Of a DNA stretch of 64,000 nt, positions 26,857-38,309 are shown piece after piece. A program made the position numbers and the translations under genes. The notes under the pieces are model-generated. The model made no database searches, was not told where the DNA came from, and worked only from the letters and a program-made list of their open reading frames with translations. Position 1 is the stretch's first letter. Each line of letters starts with the position of its first letter. Source of the stretch: Pseudorhodoplanes sp. (lineage in GTDB: Bacteria > Pseudomonadota > Alphaproteobacteria > Rhizobiales > Xanthobacteraceae); NCBI GenBank assembly GCA_019187085.1, contig JABARS010000034.1:1-64000 (forward strand), read 5' to 3'.

Positions 26857-26973
26857 TCAGCCTTTTTTGGCCGTCATCTGCGACGCCTTGTAGGCCGACA
26901 CCTGCTTGACCTTGTTCTTGTCGGCCTTCGGCTTCTTCTTTTCCCGTCCCGGCTTGTCCTGACCCTTGCCCAT
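26857..26973 (-). CDS. 38-residue Lys-rich small protein
   Basis: Open frame of 38 codons starting MGKGQDKPGREKKKPKADKN and ending QMTAKKG, about one third Lys. The opening resembles small basic proteins I recall as annotated in many rhizobial genomes, so I treat it as real although short. Likely cytoplasmic and unstructured; nucleic-acid binding is only suggested by charge. It converges on the terminator at 26792-26820. Confidence 0.65.
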   Translation of the reverse strand: MGKGQDKPGREKKKPKADKNKVKQVSAYKASQMTAKKG

Positions 26974-27075
26974 GACATTGTCTCCGTCGATGCGCCGTCG
27001 CGATGCGGCGCGGGTTGCAGATTATCACGTCGCCCGCGCCCGCAGGAGAGCGCCCGCACGCGGGCGCATGCGCCG

Positions 27076-27288
27076 TCAACAGCCCTTTGCCGCCTTCTGC
27101 TTGGTGCAGTAATCGGGGCAGAAACGCGGCTGGCCGCCGCGGCTGGTACAGGCTTTCATGCAGGCGTCGAAAAAGTTTGCCGCGCACTTGCCCTTCTTGG
27201 CCTGCGCCAGCGCCGGGCCGGCATCGAAGGCCGCCATCGATAGGGTAAGGCCTGCAGCGAATGCCGCAGCCGACAAGATTTTCAGCAT
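27076..27288 (-). CDS. Small exported six-cysteine protein
   Basis: 70 residues. Signal peptide about 1-28 (MLKILSAAAFAAGLTLSMAA, cleavage near ALAQA). The mature 42 residues hold six Cys (GKC, DAC, KAC, RFC, DYC, KGC), enough for three disulfides in a knottin-like peptide. No family recognised. It is preceded by a good GGAGGAGC site just upstream of 27288. Confidence 0.75.
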   Translation of the reverse strand: MLKILSAAAFAAGLTLSMAAFDAGPALAQAKKGKCAANFFDACMKACTSRGGQPRFCPDYCTKQKAAKGC

Positions 27289-27399
27289 GGTCGCTCCTCC
27301 TGGTCGCCGGACGTGTGTCCGGGTGACGCGGAGTCTGCAACGGCGGTCGGGCGAAAGCCATGCGCCGGTGCCCCGCTCGCGAAGATGTGTGGAGCGCGC

Positions 27400-27826
27400 T
27401 CATTGCCCGGACACCGGGATTTCCCGGCCCAGCACCTGCTGCACGGCGTCGAACGAATCCATGAACTGCCGCAACTCGACAATGCGGCCCTGGCGCAGGC
27501 GCAGGAAGTCGGCGACGAAAAGCTGGATCACGCGTCCGCTCGCACGCTGGCGCAGCCGCGCCAGCACGATCATGGCGTCGTCGTCGCCTTCGGTGACCAT
27601 GAAGACCGGCTGATAGGTGAGATTAGTCGTATTCGGCGCGGATCGTGCGCAGGGCCTCGGCGAGCGCGGCCTTGCCGCGCTTGCGCCCGAGATACGGAAA
27701 AACATCCACCGGCGCGTATGAGGTCATGGTGACGTCGTCGTCGAATTCGCGAAGCACCTCGTCGATATGTCCGGCGGCGTAGGCGGCATAAAGCCCGTAA
27801 AGCCGCTTGCGCAGCATTTCGGTCAT
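27400..27826 (-). pseudogene. Frameshifted NTF2-like (SnoaL-like) gene
   Basis: The 5' part (ATG 27826) encodes MTEMLRKRLYGLYAAYAAGH through RTIRAEYD and stops at TAA 27623-27625. The rest of the domain continues without a break in another frame from LTYQPVFMVTEGDDDAM to FMDSFDAVQQVLGREIPV, ending at 27400. Joining the two frames gives a complete NTF2-like domain that aligns along its length with the intact protein at 25815-26246. A single-base insertion (or two-base deletion) near 27620-27630 explains it; a sequencing error cannot be excluded. A GTG at 27883 is another possible start. Confidence 0.75.
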
Positions 27827-27908
27827 GGTGCCCCGGGCCGATAAGTCCGGATCGGGATAATGCGGGCCAGCCGCGCTGGTCACCCTGCCGCCCGCCGCTA
27901 AAACACAC

Positions 27909-28295
27909 TCATCGCCACCGGTTCACGATCCACAGCGCGCCCCACGCGCCTGCGAGCGTGGCGAGCATGCCGCCGGCGAGCGCGAATGACATCGCAAGAC
28001 CGCCCGTTTTCGCGATCGATCCGTCCATCGTCCCGGTGAGGCCCAGTAGCATCACAACGACGAAGCCGCCGGCCTGCGCGCCGAAAAGAGCGCCGACGAA
28101 AGCGGCGAGGATGTTGACGATCCAGCCAAGCACGCCGCGCTTTTGCGTCCATGCTTCATGGATGCCCACCGCCAGCGCGGCCGCGATAAATGCCAGCCCG
28201 ATCGTCAACGACCCGCCGACGCTCGCCAGCGGAATCGCGCCGGTCGATTGCAGAAGCAGAATGCCGATCACGGCAATCAGCGCGATGTATTTCAT
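27909..28295 (-). CDS. Hypothetical membrane protein (four helices)
   Basis: 128 residues, almost entirely hydrophobic, with four likely helices: about 3-17, 28-46, 55-86 (long, may break at GAQAGG) and 98-124. Gly/Ala-rich helix faces (GLAFIAAALAVGIH, GGLAMSFALAGGMLATLAG) suggest tight packing. Start ATG 28295 follows GGGGGCG. Family not recognised. It lies 47 bases downstream of uvrB on the same strand and could be read through from it. Confidence 0.75.
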   Translation of the reverse strand: MKYIALIAVIGILLLQSTGAIPLASVGGSLTIGLAFIAAALAVGIHEAWTQKRGVLGWIVNILAAFVGALFGAQAGGFVVVMLLGLTGTMDGSIAKTGGLAMSFALAGGMLATLAGAWGALWIVNRWR

Positions 28296-28342
28296 GAATT
28301 CGCCCCCGCCAATGCCATCCCCGCCGGCGGCAGGAGCGGCAA

Positions 28343-31228
<2,886 letters not shown>

Positions 31229-31386
31229 CGCCCGCAATATGGGCCCGGTCGCCCGGCCGGAAAAGGGTCGCGTTGCATGCGCCCACAACCCGAAATCGCC
31301 TTTCCCGGTAGCGTTTAGGTCAAGGACTGCGCAAAATGTTTCTGCACATGTAATGCGTGCATCCTAACAGCCGGGAGAGCCGTATC

Positions 31387-32751
31387 GTGAGTGACAGCGT
31401 CAAATATCTTCTGCCCGAAAACCGTATTCCGAAAGCCTGGTACAACATTGTCGCCGACCTGCCGGCGCCGCCGCCGCCGCCGCTGCATCCGGGCACCGGC
31501 CAGCCGATCGGCCCGGCCGACCTGTCCGCGATCTTCCCGATGGCGCTGATCGCGCAGGAAGTCACCGCCGAGCGCGAGGTCGAAATCCCCGAGCCGGTGC
31601 GCGAGATCTACAAGCTGTGGCGGCCGGCGCCGCTCTACCGTGCCCGTCGCCTCGAGCGCGCGCTCGATACGCCGGCGCGCATCTATTACAAATACGAGGG
31701 CGTCAGCCCGCCCGGCAGCCACAAGCCCAACACCGCGGTGCCGCAGGCCTTCTACAATCGCGAAGCCGGCATCAGGAAACTCTCCACCGAGACCGGCGCC
31801 GGCCAGTGGGGCTCCTCGCTCGCCTTCGCCGGCCAGCTCTTCGGCCTCGACGTGAAGGTCTACATGGTCAAGGTGAGCTATCAGCAGAAGCCGTACCGGC
31901 GCGCGCTGATGGAAGCCTATGGTGCGACCTGCATCGCCAGCCCGAGCGAGGAGACCGATTCCGGCAAGGCGATCCTCGCCAAGTCGCCGGATTCGCCGGG
32001 CAGCCTCGGCATCGCGATCTCGGAAGCGGTCGAGGTCGCGGCCAAGAACGCCGACACCAATTACGCGCTCGGCAGCGTGCTCAACCACGTGCTGCTGCAC
32101 CAGTCGGTGATCGGCATCGAGGCGATCGAGCAGATGGAGATGGCCGGCGACTGGCCCGACGTCGTGATCGCCTGCGCCGGTGGCGGCTCGAACTTCGCCG
32201 GCCTGTCGTTCCCGTTCGTCGGCAAGAGCCTGCGCGAGAAGAAGAACGTGCGCGTGGTCGCCGCCGAGCCCGCGGCCTGCCCGTCGCTGACACGCGGCAA
32301 ATATGCCTACGACTTCGGCGACACCGGGCATCTCACGCCGCTCGTGAAGATGCACACGCTCGGCTCAACCTTCATCCCGCCCGCCTTCCATGCCGGCGGC
32401 CTGCGCTATCACGGCATGGCGCCGATGGTCAGCCACCTGAAGGAGCTTGGTCTGGTCGAGGCACGCGCCGTGCGCCAGATCGCCTGCTTCGAGGCCGCGG
32501 TCGCGTTCGCCCGCGCCGAGGGCATCATTCCGGCACCGGAATCCACGCACGCCATTCGCGTCGCCTTCGACGAGGCGCTGCGCTGCAAGGCCGAAGGCAA
32601 GGCGCAGACCATCCTGTTCGGACTGTCCGGCCACGGGCATTTCGACATGCAGGCCTATACCGACTACTTCGCCGGCAAGCTGGAGGACCGCGACTATGAC
32701 GAGGCGGCGCTGAAGGCGGCGCTCGCCGAACTGCCGCCGGTGGCGGCCTGA
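31387..32751 (+). CDS. TrpB2-type tryptophan synthase beta-like protein
   Basis: 454-residue PLP enzyme of the TrpB2 subfamily, recognisable by the long N-terminus ([20 protein letters not shown]), the PLP lysine in [26 protein letters not shown] and the [15 protein letters not shown] phosphate loop. TrpB2 enzymes make tryptophan from serine and indole but usually do not pair with TrpA, and some prefer other substrates; no trpA is nearby. GTG 31387 with GGGAG upstream is preferred to the in-frame ATG 31357. Runs divergently from uvrB. Confidence 0.92.
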   Translation: MSDSVKYLLPENRIPKAWYNIVADLPAPPPPPLHPGTGQPIGPADLSAIFPMALIAQEVTAEREVEIPEPVREIYKLWRPAPLYRARRLERALDTPARIYYKYEGVSPPGSHKPNTAVPQAFYNREAGIRKLSTETGAGQWGSSLAFAGQLFGLDVKVYMVKVSYQQKPYRRALMEAYGATCIASPSEETDSGKAILAKSPDSPGSLGIAISEAVEVAAKNADTNYALGSVLNHVLLHQSVIGIEAIEQMEMAGDWPDVVIACAGGGSNFAGLSFPFVGKSLREKKNVRVVAAEPAACPSLTRGKYAYDFGDTGHLTPLVKMHTLGSTFIPPAFHAGGLRYHGMAPMVSHLKELGLVEARAVRQIACFEAAVAFARAEGIIPAPESTHAIRVAFDEALRCKAEGKAQTILFGLSGHGHFDMQAYTDYFAGKLEDRDYDEAALKAALAELPPVAA

Positions 32752-33219
32752 CGCGCGGCCTGCAAACCGCAGGCGGTTTGCAGACCCGGACGGCGGCCAC
32801 GCAACGTGCCGCGGCGGGATGACGCTGCAAGTCATTCCGCTGCGGCCGGTCGCGACGGCAGGCTTGCGATAGGGGCTTGCGATAGGGGCTTGCGACGGTA
32901 GGTCGGCAGCCGGACCGCGGCACAATGCCCGTGCGATGGGCCAGCGATTTTCCCGATAGGCTAACGATTTCCTTAAAAGACGGCGGCGGGGCGTTTTCCC
33001 CCGGGAGCGCGTGCGTCGCACCGGGGAAGCCTGCGTTCATCGCCGTCAGAAATACGGGGTCCGCCCGGGGAACCGGGGCGGCATGGCTTGTCTGCGCGGG
33101 GCGATCCGGCTCCGCGTAGCGAATCAGCAACGGAATCCCTTTAATGGAGTACAGAGCGCATATTTCGCCGTGCCGGCTCCCGGACGGCTCCGTTTCTCGT
33201 ATTTTCTCACAGGCGGCTG
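32752..33219. other. Gene-free interval with inverted and tandem repeats
   Basis: 468 bases between trpB2 and the diguanylate cyclase gene. It contains a perfect 11-base inverted repeat (32760-32770 with 32773-32783) nine bases after trpB2, without a T run, and 2.7 copies of the 13-base unit GGCTTGCGATAGG at 32861-32895. No convincing gene; the region at 32930-32990 is slightly AT-rich and may carry the promoter for the downstream gene. Confidence 0.6.
32861..32895. repeat. 13-bp tandem repeat, 2.7 copies
   Basis: GGCTTGCGATAGG starts at 32861, 32874 and 32887 (last copy partial). Copies are identical where they overlap. A simple sequence that may vary in number between strains. Confidence 0.85.
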
Positions 33220-34716
33220 ATGTCCAGATCCAGACCCGAATCCCTGCGCAGCGAAGACACCGAGATGTTCGATCTCGCGCCGGTGTCGCTATGGCTCGAA
33301 GACTACAGCGCGCTGCGCGCCCTGTTCGAGCGCTGGCGGCAGGCCGGGGTCGTGGACCTGCGCAACTACCTCTATGCCGACCGCACGCGGGTGAGCGAAT
33401 GCTCGCGCTGCATCAAGGTGCTCAAGGTCAACCGCAAGACGCTCTCCTTGTTCGAGGCCGCCGACCTCGACCAGCTCGTCGCCAATCTCGACAGCATTTT
33501 CCGCGACGACATGCTCGACACCCATATCGAGGAGCTGGTGCAGCTCTGGGACGGCAACACCCAGTTCGTCAGCAACACGGTCAATTACACGCTCTCGGGC
33601 AAGCGGCTCGACATCCAGCTCAGCGGCACCATGCTGCCCGGCCACGAGCGCGGCTGGGACCGCGTGCTGATCGCGATCGAGGACGTGACCGCGCGCGAGA
33701 ATGCAAGGCGCGGCCTCGTCCACAACGAGAATTATGCGCGCGGCCTGTTCGCGCATTCGCCGGTCTCGCTCTGGGTCGAGGATTTCAGCACGGTCAAAAG
33801 GCTGATCGACGAGCTGCGCCTGCGCGGCATCGAGGATTTCCGCGTCTTCACTGACGTGCACGAGGAATTCGTCTCCCGCTGCATGAGCGAGATCCGCGTG
33901 CTCGACGTTAATGCCCGCACGCTGGAACTGTTCGGCGCGCCGGACAAGGAGACGCTGCTGCGCAATCTCGCCGACGTGTTCCGCGACGAGATGGAGCCGC
34001 ATTTCCGCGAGCAGCTCATCGACCTGTGGGACGGCAAGCTGTTCCAGCAGCGCGAGGTGGTCAATTACGCGCTCGACGGCACCAAGCTCAATCTGCTGCT
34101 GCAATTCTCGGTGCTGCCGGGTCACGAGCACAATTGGTCGCTGGTGCAGGTGGCGCTGACCGACATCACCGCGCGCAAGAAGGCGGAAGCCTATCTCGAA
34201 TATCTCGGCACCCACGACGTGCTGACCAAGCTCTATAACCGCTCCTTCTATGTCGACGAGCTCAACCGCCTCGAACGCAAGGGGCCGCAGCCGGTCACCA
34301 TCATCATGGCCGACCTCAACGGCCTGAAGGCGGCGAACGACGAGCTCGGCCATGCCGCCGGCGACGCCATGCTGCGGCGGGCGGGCGAGGTATTCTCCTC
34401 GCTGATCGACCGGCCGCATTGCGCCGCGCGCATCGGCGGCGACGAGTTCGCCGTGCTGATGCCGGCGACCGACGCGGCGGCCGGCGAGAAGATGCTGGAA
34501 ATGCTCAACGACCTGATCGAGATCAACAACCAGTTCTATCCCGACCTGCCGCTCAGCCTCTCGGTCGGCATCGCCACCAGCCGGCCGGGCGAGCGCCTCG
34601 AGGCCGTGGTCAAGCGCGCCGATCTTCTGATGCTGCAGGCCAAGCGCGACCATTATGCCGGGAGCGAGCACGACCGCCGCCGGGTCTTCCCGGCGGCCGC
34701 GAGCGCAGGACACTGA
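33220..34716 (+). CDS. Diguanylate cyclase with a duplicated N-terminal sensor
   Basis: 498 residues. Two successive PAS-like sensor units of about 145 residues (about 18-160 and 176-325) match each other closely: both open PVSLW-EDFS, contain R-RVLDVN-TLELF and FRDEM, and close with TARE/TARK. The GGDEF domain (about 335-490) has the active-site RIGGDEFAVL and the metal-binding ADLNGLK, so it should make cyclic di-GMP. The I-site RxxD is absent (DRPH occupies its place), so product inhibition is unlikely. No membrane helix, so soluble. ATG 33220; ATG 33265 is possible. Confidence 0.9.
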   Translation: MSRSRPESLRSEDTEMFDLAPVSLWLEDYSALRALFERWRQAGVVDLRNYLYADRTRVSECSRCIKVLKVNRKTLSLFEAADLDQLVANLDSIFRDDMLDTHIEELVQLWDGNTQFVSNTVNYTLSGKRLDIQLSGTMLPGHERGWDRVLIAIEDVTARENARRGLVHNENYARGLFAHSPVSLWVEDFSTVKRLIDELRLRGIEDFRVFTDVHEEFVSRCMSEIRVLDVNARTLELFGAPDKETLLRNLADVFRDEMEPHFREQLIDLWDGKLFQQREVVNYALDGTKLNLLLQFSVLPGHEHNWSLVQVALTDITARKKAEAYLEYLGTHDVLTKLYNRSFYVDELNRLERKGPQPVTIIMADLNGLKAANDELGHAAGDAMLRRAGEVFSSLIDRPHCAARIGGDEFAVLMPATDAAAGEKMLEMLNDLIEINNQFYPDLPLSLSVGIATSRPGERLEAVVKRADLLMLQAKRDHYAGSEHDRRRVFPAAASAGH

Positions 34717-34754
34717 CGGATCGGGCGGCGTTGGCGCCGCCCGTCCGCTTGCGG

Positions 34755-35822
34755 TCAGGCCGCCTTCTTGCGGTTGGCTTCGAGCCGGCGGTCGACCCGC
34801 GCGACGATGGCGTCGATCACCGGATGGCTCAGGCCCTTCTGCTTCGCGATCAGCTGCACAAGCTTGTCGGCGCGCTCGATGTTCGGCGCGCCGTTATTGA
34901 GCGCGCGCGCCGCCGAGGCCGGACGCGACAGGCTCTGCGCCGCGGCGGCGTATTTCTCGAACGGCACGAGGTCGGCCGGATCGGCGCCGAGCTTCACGCA
35001 CAGATCGAACACGAAGTTGTAGACCGAGCGCGACTCCTCGATGTTCGAATGAACCGCCTCCTGCGCGGTGCGCATGCCGTCATCGGTGATGCAGCGATAA
35101 TTGCCGGCAAGCAGCATCGACCACTTGGCGAGCGGCACGAAGATGGAATCGTAGGCCTTCAGCTTCACCGGCAGCTCGATCTTGCCTTCGGGGGCATCGA
35201 AGCGCGCGGCCTCCACGTCCTTCTCCAGATTGCGGACGATCGCGGTGTCCTTGTCGTCGTCGAAGCGCGCGCACTTGAAATTGGTCGGCAGCGTGACGAG
35301 CAGTTCGTTCGCCTTGCCGTCCGGTGGGCGGATGGCCTGCGGGTCGGGGCTGTTGAGCGTGATCTTCTTCGGATCGACCGAGTCCCACACCCGCGGATCG
35401 GTATAGGCCGGCTCGAGCGCGGCGTGGTCGAGGCCGGGGATGCGCTTGATATAGGGCAGCGGCGGCATGTTCATGATCGACATGCACGGCACGCGCGACT
35501 TGCCGACCGCGTCGAGCAGCTGGCGCACGCCATCGGAGCGGTATTGCGGCTCCTGCATGCACAGGCCGACGAGATCGAACTTCGAAGGATCGACGCCGGT
35601 GGCGGGGCCCGCCGTCACCTTGCCGGGCAGCTTGCGCGATTCCAGCAGCACCGGTTCCTTGCGGCCGCGCACCGGCAGCGTGACCTTGAAGCCTTCGGCG
35701 TTGATGAGATCGGCTTCCGCCGGCAGGCAGACGAGATGGATGGAATGTCCGCCGAACAGGAGCTTGGAGGCCAGAAGCGATCCGTACGACGCGCCCATGA
35801 GCAGGATGTTGTAGGTCGGCAT
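34755..35822 (-). CDS. Ketopantoate reductase-like (ApbA/PanE fold) protein
   Basis: 355 residues. The N-terminal 170 residues look like an ApbA/PanE Rossmann domain, but the dinucleotide loop reads LLMGASYGSLLASKLLFGGH instead of GxGxxG. The C-terminal half is helical with LPVKLKAYDSIFVPLAKWSMLLAGNYR, comparable to the ketopantoate reductase C-terminal domain. Catalytic assignment is uncertain; it may use a different substrate. Start ATG 35822 with GGAGGGG upstream; the frame opens at 35843. Stands alone between a cyclase and small membrane proteins. Confidence 0.7.
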   Translation of the reverse strand: MPTYNILLMGASYGSLLASKLLFGGHSIHLVCLPAEADLINAEGFKVTLPVRGRKEPVLLESRKLPGKVTAGPATGVDPSKFDLVGLCMQEPQYRSDGVRQLLDAVGKSRVPCMSIMNMPPLPYIKRIPGLDHAALEPAYTDPRVWDSVDPKKITLNSPDPQAIRPPDGKANELLVTLPTNFKCARFDDDKDTAIVRNLEKDVEAARFDAPEGKIELPVKLKAYDSIFVPLAKWSMLLAGNYRCITDDGMRTAQEAVHSNIEESRSVYNFVFDLCVKLGADPADLVPFEKYAAAAQSLSRPASAARALNNGAPNIERADKLVQLIAKQKGLSHPVIDAIVARVDRRLEANRKKAA

Positions 35823-36046
35823 GAGGCCCCTCCGTTTTTGCACCGATTGTCGAAAAGGTGGAACACCGGCCGCCCGCAGCCTGTTCCGGGAATGACAGCA
35901 GTTGTTTTAGTGGCGCGGACCGACCCCGGCAAGGCGTCCCGGCCGGTCAGGATTGCCGCGCCCGGCGCGCGGCGATTGCCGCCGCGCAGGCGTTCCGCAT
36001 CGCACCATAACGGCCGCCAGTGCGGTGCAATAGAGTCCCGTGCGTC

Positions 36047-36532
36047 TCATCGGGGCGCGGGATGAAAGCGGATCGCGCATACGATGCCGCCGACGATGAA
36101 CAGCACGAGCGCGAGGAATTGCGCGGTGAGATAGGGCGGCTCGGTCTGGGTGGGCGCCAGCGCATGCAGCGCCGGGATTTTTCGGAACGCCTGCACGATG
36201 CCGAGAAAGACGTTCAGATAAAGGGCGAGCACGGCGGCGGCGACGAAGATCGTGCGCCACATGCCGGCAAGCTTGTAGACGTAGCGCGCCGTGAATGCTG
36301 CCGCGACAACGACAAGCGAGGTGATGCCGAGCTTGTGTAGCGGCAATGTCTGTTCGGACGCAAACAGGAAGCCGACGAGGCTTGTCGTGGCGGTGGCCGC
36401 CAGAAACGCCGCCGTCCATGTGTCGAGGCGGTTGGCGGTGACGAAGCCGTAGAGCACGGCAAAGCCGGCGACGATCCCCGCGAGCGAGAGCAGCGTGTGG
36501 ACGACAACGAGAGACGTCATTGCGGAAATCAT
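36047..36532 (-). CDS. Hypothetical integral membrane protein
   Basis: 161 residues with five hydrophobic helices: about 9-31, 38-58, 70-86, 92-115 and 135-156. Short basic loops (ARYVYKLAGMWR, AFRKIP) suggest topology with few large loops. ATG 36532 has AGGAG seven bases upstream; ATG 36520 is the alternative. No family certain; the shape is like small DUF-type membrane proteins of rhizobia. Confidence 0.75.
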   Translation of the reverse strand: MISAMTSLVVVHTLLSLAGIVAGFAVLYGFVTANRLDTWTAAFLAATATTSLVGFLFASEQTLPLHKLGITSLVVVAAAFTARYVYKLAGMWRTIFVAAAVLALYLNVFLGIVQAFRKIPALHALAPTQTEPPYLTAQFLALVLFIVGGIVCAIRFHPAPR

Positions 36533-36678
36533 GGAGCGCTCCTGAAAGGCGGCGCGGCGAAGCTGCCGCCTGCTCGGCTGTGCATCTACGTTATCGTTCT
36601 GCGCGCAGGCCGACGAGCGCCGATGGGCAGAGCGCGCCCAGAGAATTGTCGCACCTCGGCGCCGTGGACGCCGCTGCG

Positions 36679-36978
36679 CTAGAATCCCTGCACGGCGGGC
36701 GCGGTATGCTCGACTTCCGGCGGGGTGGCGAAGCAATGGCCGACCAGCTCGCGCCATTGCGTGAAATCGGCCGAGCCGCGGAAATCGACGGTGTGGTTTT
36801 CGAGCGTGTCCCATTTCACGAACAGGCGATAGCGCTGCGGCTTTTCGATCGAGCGTTGCAGCTCCATGCCGCGGCAGCCCTTGGCGCGCCGGAACAGCGG
36901 CGCGGCGGCCGTCACGCCCGCCTCGAAATCGCGCTCCATGCCGGGCTTCACGTCGATCTGGGCGATTTCCAGAATCAT
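36679..36978 (-). CDS. Antibiotic biosynthesis monooxygenase (ABM) domain protein
   Basis: 99-residue single ABM domain: MILEIAQIDVKPGMERDFEAGV, GCRGMELQRSIEKPQRYRLFVKWDTLENHTVDFRGS and a final HTAPAVQGF. These ferredoxin-like dimers include quinol monooxygenases and heme-degrading enzymes; the exact reaction cannot be told. Length and motif order are typical. It precedes the membrane protein at 36047 on the same strand with a 146-base gap. Confidence 0.9.
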   Translation of the reverse strand: MILEIAQIDVKPGMERDFEAGVTAAAPLFRRAKGCRGMELQRSIEKPQRYRLFVKWDTLENHTVDFRGSADFTQWRELVGHCFATPPEVEHTAPAVQGF

Positions 36979-37024
36979 GCACTGGTCCTTTCGTTGCGGA
37001 CGCGGCGTTCGGGGCGAATGCGCG

Positions 37025-37492
37025 TCAGCGGCGCCGGAGCCGGTAGATCACGTTGTCGAGCGCGAACAGGGCGGTGTTGCGGTCGATGAAATGGAAGGAG
37101 AACGCGCCGGCCGAGCAGGTGACGTCGACGCCGTCGATCTCGCCGTCCTTGAAGCCGAGCCGTTTGGCGAACTTGGCGGGGTGTCCGGGCAGGTTGCCCT
37201 GGAATAGGCCCTCCGGCGGCATGCGCGTGGCGGAAAATTCCGCGTCGCTGCAATTGAGCACCGGATAGCGCGACGACATGGCGGTGCTGGAAAACGAGAC
37301 GCGCTGGTCGATGAGCGGATCGGACTGTCCCTTGAGCGCGGCGGCGGCTTCGCCCGAGAGCCAGGGCGCGGGCTCCGCCCGGGCGACCCCCCAGTGGCCG
37401 GTCAAGGCGTGGTGGGCGCGCGCCGTCGTCTCGGCCCGCAGGTCGGACCCGGCGACGAGCAGAACGGCGAGGACAGGAAGCGGAAGACGCAT
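37025..37492 (-). CDS. Exported hypothetical protein
   Basis: 155 residues with a signal peptide (MRLPLPVLAVLLVAGSDLRAE). The mature part contains VSFSSTAMSSRYPVLNCSD and VDVTCSAGAFSFHFIDRNTALFALDNVIYRLRRR, alternating strands that suggest a small beta domain with two Cys (about C93 and C130). Start ATG 37492; the frame opens at 37555. Family not recognised. Confidence 0.75.
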   Translation of the reverse strand: MRLPLPVLAVLLVAGSDLRAETTARAHHALTGHWGVARAEPAPWLSGEAAAALKGQSDPLIDQRVSFSSTAMSSRYPVLNCSDAEFSATRMPPEGLFQGNLPGHPAKFAKRLGFKDGEIDGVDVTCSAGAFSFHFIDRNTALFALDNVIYRLRRR

Positions 37493-37642
37493 TGCTGCAA
37501 CCGTGCGCGATTGTTCCGTGCCGCCGCACAGATCATTGTTCGCGGCCGAATGCAATCATCCGCCGTGCCGCATTTTCGCTCAAGTGCGCGGGAGCATTTT
37601 TTACGCGGCGGCGGCCCCGATCCGGCCCGGGCCGCGCAGACG

Positions 37643-37909
37643 TCAATCCGACAGCAGCGCGCGCCGCTTCCATTCCTTCTCGGGCAGCTTGGCGCCGGTG
37701 CGCAACACACTCTTGATGCGCAGCGGGGCTTGCCCCGACTTGGCCGCGATCTCGCGATCCTGCCCCTCGATGATCGCGCGCGCGGCCGCTTCGCCTTCGA
37801 TCCCGGTCAGGGCCTCGGCCGGCACGCGCCGGTTCGAGCGCTGGGTGCCGTCCTCGTAGATCACGTCGAACAGCACGAATTCGGTCTTCTTGGTCGGTTT
37901 GCGCGCCAT
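37643..37909 (-). CDS. Hypothetical small soluble protein
   Basis: 88 residues, basic N-terminus MARKPTKKTEFVLFDVIYED, then an alpha/beta stretch (GTQRSNRRVPAEALTG) and a helical, Lys/Arg-rich C-terminus (AKSGQAPLRIKSVLR...). No signal peptide. I recall similar hypothetical proteins in rhizobial genomes. GGGAAGAA precedes the ATG at 37909. Function unknown. Confidence 0.75.
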   Translation of the reverse strand: MARKPTKKTEFVLFDVIYEDGTQRSNRRVPAEALTGIEGEAAARAIIEGQDREIAAKSGQAPLRIKSVLRTGAKLPEKEWKRRALLSD

Positions 37910-38309
37910 GGTTTTTCTTCCCGTGCTTCGTTCCGTGCGTTCCGTATTCCGTGCGCTCTGTGCAGGCGCGGACGCAAAGAAGGCGTGCGCGCAATCGGGC
38001 CGGATCGCCAAAGGGCGTTGATCAGTCCGCCGGACCGGCGCCCTGGAGGGGACCTTGGGGGACCCTGAGGGAGACCTTGGGGACGCGGGTGGCCCGCGGC
38101 GGCCATTCGTCGCCGGTTCCCTGTTCGACAATGCGGCCTTTGTCAAGAACGACGGCGCGGCTGCGCGCGCCGGGGCGCAAAACCACGATCCGCCCGGTGT
38201 GAACCCGGTGTGAAGCGGATCATCCTTTGGCTTTTCATTTTCGCGTGATCGCGCGGCGGTCGTCGGGCGATTTGACGCCAAAACGTCGCCGCCGCGGCTT
38301 ATCCGCGCC
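37910..38309. other. Gene-free interval with short direct repeats
   Basis: 400 bases without a convincing gene. It holds three copies of a GACCTTGGGG-like unit (38051, 38061 and 38073), an exact 11-base tandem CCCGGTGTGAA (38193-38203 and 38204-38214), and degenerate TTCCGTGCG units at about 37920-37960. No terminator or promoter could be fixed. Confidence 0.5.

Noticed and set aside
32760..32783. Inverted repeat after trpB2 as a terminator
   Set aside because: The stem is perfect, but no T run follows on either strand; listed only as an inverted repeat.
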